Positions 1 to 6,605 of a DNA stretch of 64,000 nt are shown here, in pieces. Position 1 is the first letter of the stretch; every line of letters starts with the position of its first letter. Source of the DNA: Ruegeria sp. 6PALISEP08 (GTDB taxonomy: Bacteria > Pseudomonadota > Alphaproteobacteria > Rhodobacterales > Rhodobacteraceae); contig NZ_LGXZ01000006.1 of the NCBI RefSeq assembly GCF_001238295.1, positions 1 to 64,000 on the forward strand, in the 5' to 3' direction. The translations under genes and the position numbers were made by a program. The notes under the pieces are model-generated. The model made no database searches and was not told where the DNA came from. It was given only the letters and a program-made list of their open reading frames with translations.

Positions 1-469
1 CAAAAATAAATCACAAATACAACGAACTAGCGCCCCTAGGGGCGCTTCTTGCGTTTGGAGCGCGCAGGTACGGTGCTACAGCAGTGCTACGCTGCAGAGC
101 AAAGTCAGGCACCCAATACCCACTGAGATGGGCGAAGCCTAAAGCCGAATCTCTCCCCAGAAAAATCCAACCCGCAGTCCCCGTCCGCTCTGTCAGCACC
201 GTCAGCTGAAACCGTGAATGTCTGTTCAGAGCAGCTCCTCTAGGCATGGAAGACTTTTTCGATTTTCTGGTCACTTGCGAGTTCACCTAGAGCTTGAGAA
301 TTCATGATGCCTGTACCCTTTTGGAGGCATCATAGACTTCTAGGTGTTGGCTGATGAGGTGCTATCTAGGGGGTCGGATGCAACGCTTACCGTTCGCTGC
401 GGGCGCATAATTTAGAGCAGGTCAAATTTACACTGTGCGCAACAAGGTTGCTATCACCTGTTCGTACTT
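1..469. other. Intergenic region, no supported gene; two hairpins
   Basis: I see no convincing gene here. A perfect 16-base palindrome at 30-45 (core cgcccctaggggcg) is followed by ttctt and may be the terminator of a plus-strand gene lying outside the window. A second inverted repeat of 9 bp pairs 304-312 with 325-333 around a 12-base loop and has no U-run. An open frame on the minus strand from 286 to 11 has no recognisable features and is not called. Confidence 0.5.
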
Positions 470-748
470 CTAAGAATCCCAACCGTTTTCGCCGATGGCG
501 TCCAGTAGTGGCCGTAGCTGCTGGCGATAATTCAGCCACTTAGCCTTGGATGATTTGTATAATGGCTGTCGAACCTGCTGCACACTTGCTGTTCGGACGC
601 GACGCTTGTTTTTGTGAAAATCGAGACACGCGCTGTCCCATTCCAGACCGCAATAAGAAATAATCCTCCGGGCTTCGAATTCAAAGTCATCAATCAGTGC
701 TTCGTAGTGAACGGTCAGAAAGGCGCTGTCGGGCAGGACTTCCGTCAA
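470..748 (-). pseudogene. C-terminal remnant of a sulfotransferase
   Basis: The frame encodes about 92 residues that read like the C-terminal end of the TPR-linked sulfotransferases common in alphaproteobacteria. Visible motifs are VHYEALIDDFE, then CGLEWDSACLDFH, NKRRVRTASV and QVRQPLYKSS, in the family's order. The N-terminal PAPS-binding P-loop half is missing: the frame runs back into a stop just upstream of 748, and the adjoining sequence in other frames does not supply it. It is therefore a broken gene, probably left by a rearrangement near the tRNA-Ser locus. The family assignment is from remembered motifs. Confidence 0.7.
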
Positions 749-1337
749 ACGCCCACAACAAGATCGGGTCGTCTACTTCTTCAACCCGTAGAACATCGAG
801 CAGGTCGAAGCAGGGATGCTCACCGGGTAAAGAAACCGACTTCAGGCCAGGAAGCTTTCGAAATCGTTCAACTGAAGATCGGCTGCAGCGCCAGCGCTCC
901 ACAAGGCAACGCGTAGCCAGTTGTGGTGGCGGGTATTGTCTTAAGGCGATAGTCAACTTGTAGGCGTCGTGTTCAGGCTGGTCGTCGAAGCAAAGTGAGC
1001 CATTGTTTGTTTGCATTGCCAAGTGCTGACTCCACTGCCCAAAGGAGATGGGTTCGAACTGAAGCAAGAGAAATTCTTCGCTGGCAAAAAATGATCTCTC
1101 AATCGGCGCGGCGATGCAGAACGGGGATTCGATGCGTTGTTGTGTTTCGAACCAGCCGATTGGGTGGTTCGTCGCTGGGAAATGCCTCAGAAAAAATTGT
1201 CTAAATCTTGCCCATAATCCACGTAAATTGGTGTGTTTTACCGTGTTTTCAACGGGTTCAGCAATTTTGCCGGAGTGAGGCACAAAATGGAAATTTCGCC
1301 TTGTATTCCCGTCGCTTGCAAGGATATACCCGTCGGC
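749..1337. other. Decayed region, no intact gene
   Basis: A minus-strand frame stays open through about 1212-690 and has protein-like composition (for example EHDAYKLTIALRQY and LRVEEVDDPILLW). It has no clear start and no family I recognise, and it overlaps the sulfotransferase remnant in another frame. It may be a fragment of a lost gene. The last 40 bases before 1338 probably hold the tRNA promoter, with TTGTAT at 1301-1306 and TATACC at 1325-1330, an 18-base spacing. Confidence 0.35.
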
Positions 1338-1427
1338 GGAGACGTGGCCGAGTGGTCGAAGGCGCTCCCCTGCTAAGGGAGTAGGCCCGGAAGGGTCTCG
1401 AGGGTTCGAATCCCTTCGTCTCCGCCA
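1338..1427 (+). tRNA. tRNA-Ser (GCU anticodon)
   Basis: The sequence folds as a class II tRNA of 90 bases. The acceptor stem GGAGACG pairs with CGTCTCC, followed by discriminator G and an encoded CCA at 1425-1427. The anticodon stem-loop reads ctccc-ctGCTaa-gggag, giving anticodon GCU for AGC/AGU serine codons. The long variable arm (taggcccggaagggtc) and the T-arm GGTTCGAATCC fit serine tRNA. The locus is flanked by recombinase debris and by an inverted partial copy of the gene. Confidence 0.97.
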
Positions 1428-1788
1428 TACCCGCTTTCGGTGTGACCTGTCGGCGTGGCACGCCTTGCTGCCGTTGAAAACACTCACTTTTTCTGCACTG
1501 ATGATCTCAGTTCGAATCCCCATAATGTGGGGTGGAGATCTGATGGGCGAAATTCAGGAAAAGGGTGGCAAGGCAAACGGTCGGCACTGTCCGCACTGTC
1601 AGTCTTTGGCGTTCCACCCCTTTTTCCTGAACAAGCGGCATCATGGAAAAGGCTGACAACATTCCCCTATGTAACGGAGCGGGGCCTGGAGAAATGTTTG
1701 CCGTCGATGTCGAGGACATTTTCCCGCAAACTAGACGAGTTTGGATTGCCTGCAAGGAAGCTGGAGCTTCAACGACCCCATTTCGTGA
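1428..1788. other. Decayed region downstream of tRNA-Ser
   Basis: Two short plus-strand frames (1455-1808 and 1465-1656) are open, but neither matches a family I know or has a clear ribosome-binding site. The position just before the recombinase remnant suggests they are broken upstream parts of that gene, but I cannot show it. The stretch gttcgaatccc at 1510-1520 resembles a tRNA T-arm without the rest of a tRNA. Confidence 0.3.
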
Positions 1789-2127
1789 GTGATGGGTGGT
1801 ACCCCTGATTATACCTGGCGTCTAATGGGTGATTTTCCCAAAGACGGAAAAGCGTTTCGGTCGCCAAGCGGCTCACCTTATACCCTGCGCGAAAACGGCG
1901 GTGGACAAATGTCGGCGGCCAATCAGACTGTCCGCGAAGTTGCCAGCCTTGGCTCAGAAGTGACCCCGTATATTTTGCGCCACACTTGGGCAACCTGGTT
2001 CTACGCACAAACAAAGGACGAGCTACTTTTGAGAAAACTGGGGAGATGGGCCCAGAAGGATATGGCTTACCATTTCGCAAAAATTGTGCCACTGAATCTC
2101 AACAAAAGACTGCTGAGTTTTGGCTGA
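1789..2127 (+). pseudogene. Tyrosine recombinase (phage integrase) C-terminal remnant
   Basis: About 112 residues read as the end of a phage-type integrase catalytic domain. PYTLRENGGGQM is followed by EVTPYILRHTWATWFY, which carries the box II arginine, then LGRWAQKDMAYHFAKIVP. In relatives I recall, the last motif has Tyr as nucleophile (pattern DMANRYRK). Here the aligned residue is Phe and a Tyr sits two positions earlier, and box II HxxR has Tyr for His. The N-terminal half and the first catalytic Arg are absent. It is a dead fragment of an element that probably used the neighbouring tRNA-Ser as its attachment site. Confidence 0.75.
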
Positions 2128-2200
2128 GACTTTAGGCAAAACTTGGACAAGTTGCCTTATGGGAACTTTTAATACGATGAAAAGTATACGAAAAATAACA

Positions 2201-2222
2201 AAAAGCGCTCCATTAGCAGGGG
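2201..2222 (-). terminator. Terminator-like hairpin formed by the tRNA-Ser fragment
   Basis: On the minus strand the truncated anticodon arm reads gcgctcc, then cctgctaat, then ggagcgc followed by ttttt. This gives a 7-bp GC-rich stem with a U-run, the form of an intrinsic terminator. A transcript started from the duplicated tRNA promoter would end here as a roughly 50-base RNA. Confidence 0.5.
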
Positions 2223-2251
2223 AGCGCCTTTGACCACTCGGCCACGTCTCC
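2205..2251 (-). pseudogene. Inverted partial copy of tRNA-Ser(GCU), 5' half
   Basis: Read on the minus strand from 2251, this matches the first 46-47 bases of the tRNA at 1338 with only a few differences (acceptor 5' strand, D-arm, anticodon stem-loop). It then diverges just after the anticodon loop. Similarity also continues upstream of the tRNA start for about 45 bases (2252-2297 against about 1295-1337, one indel), so the promoter region was copied too. The variable arm, T-arm and acceptor 3' strand are absent, so it cannot make a tRNA. Confidence 0.85.
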
Positions 2252-2565
2252 GTCGACGGGTATGTCCTTGCAAACGCTGGAAGTACAAAGGCAATTGTCA
2301 GCGGTTTGACAGATTTCTTTAGATTCCCAGGAAACCTTAGAATTACTCTTGTTGGCTAAGATTTCCCGCACTCCTCAACTCGGATCCGTCAAGCGCTTTG
2401 GGGTTTATTCAGCTTATGCAAGACAGGGATTCGCGCAGTTTGGCATTGATGGGTCGATCCTTCGTGTGAACTCCTTGGTTTGCATTCGGGGAAACACAAG
2501 GCGGTTCCATTTGCTTTTGGACTTTCGGTCCGGCCTTTCCCCGAACGCAGTGCATCAAAGGCGTG
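2252..2565. other. Intergenic, no gene seen
   Basis: Apart from the duplicated tRNA upstream region at 2252-2297, I see no gene, repeat or terminator here. A plus-strand frame from 2349 lacks protein-like composition and a ribosome-binding site. Confidence 0.4.
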
Positions 2566-2949
2566 TTATTGGTTTTCCAAGACCTTTCTGGCTACGCGAA
2601 AACACTCCAACGCCTGTGGCACGCCGCAATAGATTCCGATCACATGGATGATGGCTCGGATTTCTTCTTTGGTCACACCGTTGTTGATGGCGCCCCGGCA
2701 GTGAATTTCCCATTCGTGCATTTTTCCTAACGCGCCGATCATGGACAGGTTCATCATCGATCGCGTTTTCGAATCGATCACGTCGTCGCCCCAGCCGAAA
2801 CCCCAGCACCAAGCGGTCATTGCCTCTTGAAACGGGCGGATGAAGTCATCGGCGGCGGCAAGGTTCTTTTCCACGTATTCTGCGCCCAGCGTGCTCTTTC
2901 GTTGCTCCAAGCCTTTGAGAAACAAGTCTTCGTCAAAAATATCGGCCAT
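2566..2949 (-). CDS. Carboxymuconolactone decarboxylase (AhpD-like) family protein
   Basis: The 127-residue product has the all-helical fold signature of the CMD/PcaC family, including WEIHCRGAINNGVTKEE and IRAIIHVIGIYCGVPQAL near the C-terminus. The single conserved Cys in the second motif (IYCGVPQAL) is not part of a CxxC, so it resembles the decarboxylase-type branch more than AhpD peroxidases. I start at MADIFDE (2949) because the sequence upstream in frame lies between genes. It is the last gene of a leftward operon, 17 bases after the sulfotransferase-like gene. The substrate is unknown; decarboxylation of an unsaturated acid intermediate is an inference from context. Confidence 0.8.
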   Translation of the reverse strand: MADIFDEDLFLKGLEQRKSTLGAEYVEKNLAAADDFIRPFQEAMTAWCWGFGWGDDVIDSKTRSMMNLSMIGALGKMHEWEIHCRGAINNGVTKEEIRAIIHVIGIYCGVPQALECFRVARKVLENQ

Positions 2950-2966
2950 TGCGGGTCTCCGGTGTG

Positions 2967-3707
2967 TCAGCGTGTCAGGCGGTGTTTGTAAAGGTGATCG
3001 TAATGCGGTTTCATCCGGCGGTGCACCTGTTTCACCCGATCTGGAGCGTCCGTGATATCGATATGCTTGCGCGGCTGTGGGGCAAGTCCGGTCGATTTCG
3101 CAAGGTTGCCGTGGAACGATCCTCCGTCCCACCAACTGTGGGCCGACGGGTCTCCACCGGGCGCCCAGGTCAGCGCGTCTTCGAGGAAGGGGATACCCAC
3201 CTCCTCGCAAAAGGCCCGGGTCATGCCGTGGGGGTCTTCCAGCAGGTCATCGCTGTCGATCACCGTCGGCGGCGTTCCGTTCAGCGCCGTCAACAGATCG
3301 AACAGGGCACGCTGTTCGGGAAAGCCAACCTCGCCTTCGGCAAAGTCGGGCCATTGCTTGTACATCGACGTGATGGTCTTGGCCGGATCCCGGATCAGGA
3401 AGGCATGGGTGAAATGCGACAGGAACTCGGCATTCCACATGTGGTTGATGTAATGCGGGAAATCCTTGAGAAAGACCGGGCCCTTTTCTGCTCTCGCCTG
3501 AATATTCTGCCAGACACAGTCCAGCGTCAGGCCCGGTGTCGTAACGTCCCCCGGCTGAAACCGGTGCCACAAGGGGTCTTCGCCCTGATACCACGCCTCG
3601 CCAAAGGGTTCGTGCAGACAATCCAGATCTCCACGTTGCCGCATCATCCACTCAAACGCGGTCGAGGTGGATCGGGGCACAGCCCATAGCGCGAGGATCT
3701 TGTGCAT
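2967..3707 (-). CDS. Sulfotransferase-like family protein
   Basis: The 246-residue protein starts MHKILALWAVPRSTSTAFEW. The PRSTSTA segment is the P-loop-like 5'-phosphosulfate binding motif of the sulfotransferase family. FLIRDPAKTITSMYKQW carries the RDP motif that typically contacts the 3'-phosphate. A GTG at 3731 and an ATG at 3713 are alternative starts. I prefer ATG 3707 because a GAAAGG element lies 8 bases upstream of it. Proteins of this small single-domain type often have no proven sulfonation role. It follows the maleate-isomerase-like gene by 20 bases in the leftward operon. Confidence 0.75.
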   Translation of the reverse strand: MHKILALWAVPRSTSTAFEWMMRQRGDLDCLHEPFGEAWYQGEDPLWHRFQPGDVTTPGLTLDCVWQNIQARAEKGPVFLKDFPHYINHMWNAEFLSHFTHAFLIRDPAKTITSMYKQWPDFAEGEVGFPEQRALFDLLTALNGTPPTVIDSDDLLEDPHGMTRAFCEEVGIPFLEDALTWAPGGDPSAHSWWDGGSFHGNLAKSTGLAPQPRKHIDITDAPDRVKQVHRRMKPHYDHLYKHRLTR

Positions 3708-3727
3708 TGTCATGGCCTTTCGTGCAG

Positions 3728-4546
3728 TCACAGACGTTTCAGCAATTGCCCGCGTGGTGTGTCGGGCGCGATACCGAGGGATTTGAAAATGCGCCAGTAA
3801 AGCGCGATATCGTGGCCGATCACCGGCTTGCCCAGGGCGGCCTCAAGCGTATCGGCCAGATGCAGCGGACGCTGTGGCAGGCCATCAGGTCCTGTGCGGA
3901 AGTTGCACATGCCGTTGATCAGGATTGCATCGGCTTGCGGAGCTTTTTCGGTGACGTATTCAAAGCTCTTCAATGCCAGATCTCCGTCAAAGACCCAGCG
4001 ATAGGAATTGACGTCTTCCTGACTGTCGAACCAGCCTTGGTCGTGAAAATTTCCGGCCCAGACCACATCGAATCCGGCTTCTTTCAGGAAGTTGACCGTG
4101 CCCTGCCACCATTCCGGCCAGTGATAGGCGGCGTTCAGGGCCACTTTCTCGACATTCATATCGCGCAGGGCTTCGACCATGGCATAACCCGCCATGTGAA
4201 AGCGGGTACCATGTTTGTCTGACAGGTCTTCGCAGTGTTGCCGGACACCTTCCACGCCCAGCCCGGAGGCATGGACCCAGTTCGAACCGACCTGACCGCA
4301 GACATCCACGCCATTGCGCGACATGCAGTGAACGAAATCATCCAGCATACCAAAGTTCTTTTTGCGCTGGTCCAGACCGTGTACATAGTCCGGCACGTGC
4401 AGCATCCAGCCATGAACGCCGACGGTTTCGGGGCACATGTTCAAAAAATCTGATGGGGCGGCGTCAAAGTCGAACGGCGGCGAGGTAAAGCCGACCTGAT
4501 GGGGAAACAGTTTGTGTTCTGGGCGCCAGTCTTCGGGCATCAGCAT
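3728..4546 (-). CDS. Maleate isomerase / arylmalonate decarboxylase-like protein
   Basis: The 272-residue protein belongs to the Asp/Glu racemase superfamily. The second catalytic region is clear: AILINGMCNFRT with Cys214, followed by LGKPVIGHDIALYW, which corresponds to the PV-(S/T)-N-x-A-x-x-W motif. The first catalytic Cys of two-Cys racemases and maleate isomerases is missing: the aligned segment reads GSNWVHASG (87-95). A single Cys at the second site is the arrangement of arylmalonate decarboxylase, so decarboxylation is as likely as isomerisation. A GAGGTG element sits about 8 bases before the start. It is third in the leftward operon, 19 bases after the Rieske gene. Confidence 0.7.
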   Translation of the reverse strand: MLMPEDWRPEHKLFPHQVGFTSPPFDFDAAPSDFLNMCPETVGVHGWMLHVPDYVHGLDQRKKNFGMLDDFVHCMSRNGVDVCGQVGSNWVHASGLGVEGVRQHCEDLSDKHGTRFHMAGYAMVEALRDMNVEKVALNAAYHWPEWWQGTVNFLKEAGFDVVWAGNFHDQGWFDSQEDVNSYRWVFDGDLALKSFEYVTEKAPQADAILINGMCNFRTGPDGLPQRPLHLADTLEAALGKPVIGHDIALYWRIFKSLGIAPDTPRGQLLKRL

Positions 4547-4565
4547 TGGCGTGTCACCTCGGTCA

Positions 4566-5654
4566 TCACTCCACAGCCTCGCGCATCCATTGCTGAAGCC
4601 GCGCGATCGAATGTTCCGACATCACTCCGCACCCCGGATCCAGCACCAGCGGGCCGGGACGGTAACCTCGGGATTTCAGGCCGCGGTGGACGGATTCTAC
4701 TAGGCAGATGTCTTCTTCGACCGTTGTTTCGCGGTCCTGAACAGCCAACTGCCGGATAACCGCGCTTTCCGAACCACCTTCGGTGTACCAGCCGCGCCAG
4801 ACGGTGCAGTGATCGGCATCAACAGCGCGCCAGTGATAAGTGTTCAGCACGTTGCCCGGGTAACACTGGAACGAGAACATCGGCCACAAGAACCATGACT
4901 GATAGTCGCCTGCGTGCGGTACCGACAAGTCAATGGGATATGTCATCTTGTCGAGGCTTTGGCATTCGGTCGTGTGACGCAGCACATAGCCGCCGCCTGC
5001 ATCGGGCTGAATGTCATAAGTTTCGGGCTTGACCACGCCCTCGGCGAAGGTCGGGTGGTTGGTCGGGCAGTGGTAGCATTCCGAGTAATTCTCGATACTG
5101 ACCTTCCAGTTGCAGTTTTCCGGAATCTCGACCCATTCCAGCGGTTCCAGATCGTCGATATGCGGAACGAAGGCGCGGATTTCCTCGCGCACGCCGGGGT
5201 ACCATTCATCCATGGGTGCGGCGTTGTCATCGAGGTTGACGAAGATGAAACCGTTGAACACCTCGGTCCGGACCGAGGTCAGGCAGATCGCGCTGCGGTC
5301 GAAACCGGGAACGGATTTGATATTAGGGCCAGCACGCAGTTGGCCGGACAGCTCATAGGTCCAGGCGTGATAGGGGCAGACCACGACGCGGGTGTTGCCC
5401 GCACCGGTTACCATTTCATGTGCGCGGTGCTGGCAGACATTGTAGAAGGTGCGGATTTCGTCATCGCGTCCACGAATGCAGAACAGGTTTTGCCCGGCAA
5501 TCTCGAAGACGAAGTAGTCACCAGGTTCCCTAACCTGTGCGACATGGCCCGCGAACTGCCACGTCCGAGCCAGCAGCCCCTGCATCTCCTGCTCGAAAAT
5601 GCCGGGGTCGGTATAATATCGGGCGTCCAGTGAGTGGGTCAGGGGTGCGTTCAT
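4566..5654 (-). CDS. Rieske-type non-haem iron oxygenase, alpha subunit (betaine demethylase-like)
   Basis: The 362-residue protein has a Rieske [2Fe-2S] domain with Cys74-x-His76 and Cys93-x2-His96 (YNVCQHRAHE, VVCPYHAW). The catalytic domain follows, with the iron site in ENYSECYHCPTNHPTF (His195, His200). The family includes glycine betaine, stachydrine and carnitine monooxygenases, which remove N-methyl groups as formaldehyde, and the overall sequence looks closest to these. No reductase partner is encoded in this operon, so electrons must come from a reductase encoded elsewhere. The start codon overlaps the stop of the regulator gene by four bases (ATGA). Confidence 0.85.
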   Translation of the reverse strand: MNAPLTHSLDARYYTDPGIFEQEMQGLLARTWQFAGHVAQVREPGDYFVFEIAGQNLFCIRGRDDEIRTFYNVCQHRAHEMVTGAGNTRVVVCPYHAWTYELSGQLRAGPNIKSVPGFDRSAICLTSVRTEVFNGFIFVNLDDNAAPMDEWYPGVREEIRAFVPHIDDLEPLEWVEIPENCNWKVSIENYSECYHCPTNHPTFAEGVVKPETYDIQPDAGGGYVLRHTTECQSLDKMTYPIDLSVPHAGDYQSWFLWPMFSFQCYPGNVLNTYHWRAVDADHCTVWRGWYTEGGSESAVIRQLAVQDRETTVEEDICLVESVHRGLKSRGYRPGPLVLDPGCGVMSEHSIARLQQWMREAVE

Positions 5655-6538
5655 TCTGGCTCCTCCGCGTAGAGGCCAAGTTGATGACGGCGAAGATGGA
5701 AACGTTCGACCCGTTCAACGATCTCGTCACTGGAAACTGCGATCACAAAGGACAGTAACGTTTCCAGCAATGCGATGGTCGAGACGGATGATGGGAAAAA
5801 CTGCGGCGTGTCGGCTGCGACAACGAACCCGTGATGGGCGTTTAGAATGACCGGGCTGGCGGGGCTGTCCGAGATGCCTACGACGGTCAGCCCCTGTTGT
5901 CGGGCCAGCTTGATCGCCTCGATCACTTCGGTGCGGTACGGGCGGCAGGTAATTGCGATCAGCACGTCCTGCTCATCGGCCCAGGCCAGATCGTCCACCG
6001 GGGTCGAGCCGGGGCGGGGGATGGCGTGGAATTGTTTCATCCCTGTCGAGGCAAGATAAGTGAAATTGCGCGCGTTCGAGTTGTTGACGCCGACGCCCAG
6101 AGTGAAGATCTGGCGGCAATTCCAGATATCTTCAGCGGCAGCCTTCAGGCGCGTAGCATCGATCCCGGCGAAGGTTTCTTCGATATTCTGGATCGCGGCA
6201 CCGATCATATCGGCATAGAGCCCACCCAATTCACCTGACTTGCCGATATTCTGTAGCCACCGGGCACGATCCGGAAACGACACCTGCCCATTGCGGATTG
6301 CTTCGCGAAACGGTTCGCGGAAATCTTCGTACCCGTCAAAACCCACCTGCCGCGCCATGCGCACGAACGTATTGGGTTTGACCTTGGCGGCTTCTGCGAT
6401 TTCACGCACGGTCGAAACGCCGACATCCGTTGGGTTTTCCAGCACGTAGCGCGCGGCTTTCTGCGCCTCTGGGGTCAAGGCGTCCCACTCTTCGGTCAGG
6501 CGGCCCAGAACAGTTGATGATACATTTGTGTCATTCAT
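5651..6538 (-). CDS. RpiR/MurR family transcriptional regulator (HTH-SIS)
   Basis: The 295-residue product has an N-terminal HTH_6 domain with VSTVREIAEAAKVKPNTFVR (about residues 43-62) and a C-terminal SIS sugar-isomerase-like domain (IFTLGVGVNNSNARNF, then VLIAITCRPYRTEVIEA). It heads the leftward operon and is divergently oriented to the flavoprotein operon, with 67 bases between the starts. It is therefore the likely local regulator of both. Effectors of RpiR proteins are usually phosphosugars, but roseobacter members in osmolyte clusters may sense other ligands. The start MNDTNVSS is chosen because upstream codons in this frame would run into the divergent gene's leader. Confidence 0.88.
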   Translation of the reverse strand: MNDTNVSSTVLGRLTEEWDALTPEAQKAARYVLENPTDVGVSTVREIAEAAKVKPNTFVRMARQVGFDGYEDFREPFREAIRNGQVSFPDRARWLQNIGKSGELGGLYADMIGAAIQNIEETFAGIDATRLKAAAEDIWNCRQIFTLGVGVNNSNARNFTYLASTGMKQFHAIPRPGSTPVDDLAWADEQDVLIAITCRPYRTEVIEAIKLARQQGLTVVGISDSPASPVILNAHHGFVVAADTPQFFPSSVSTIALLETLLSFVIAVSSDEIVERVERFHLRRHQLGLYAEEPE

Positions 6539-6605
6539 GATTGACGATGGTACAAGTGTGGAATTAGCCTGTCGAGCAGAAAAGCGACTCGGGAAGAGGA
6601 AAATC
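6539..6605. promoter_or_regulatory. Divergent promoter/operator region
   Basis: These 67 bases are the only non-coding sequence between the RpiR operon and the DddQ operon, so both promoters and the regulator's operator must lie here or in the adjoining gene ends. I did not find a clear symmetric operator by eye. The segment gggaagaggaaaatc just before 6606 supplies the AGAGGA ribosome-binding site for the flavoprotein gene. Confidence 0.6.

Noticed and set aside
11..286. Minus-strand frame of 91 codons
   Set aside because: No ribosome-binding site, no recognised motif, and it crosses a perfect palindrome that looks like a terminator.
1510..1520. tRNA T-arm-like gttcgaatccc after the recombinase upstream region
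   Set aside because: No matching acceptor stem, CCA or D-arm could be built around it; probably chance or a very small att remnant.
690..1523. Long minus-strand frame of 277 codons running through the tRNA-Ser gene
   Set aside because: Its upstream part is antisense to the tRNA (the familiar RRRRDSNPRDPSG type translation), so it is not a real start. Only the lower part could be a gene fragment.
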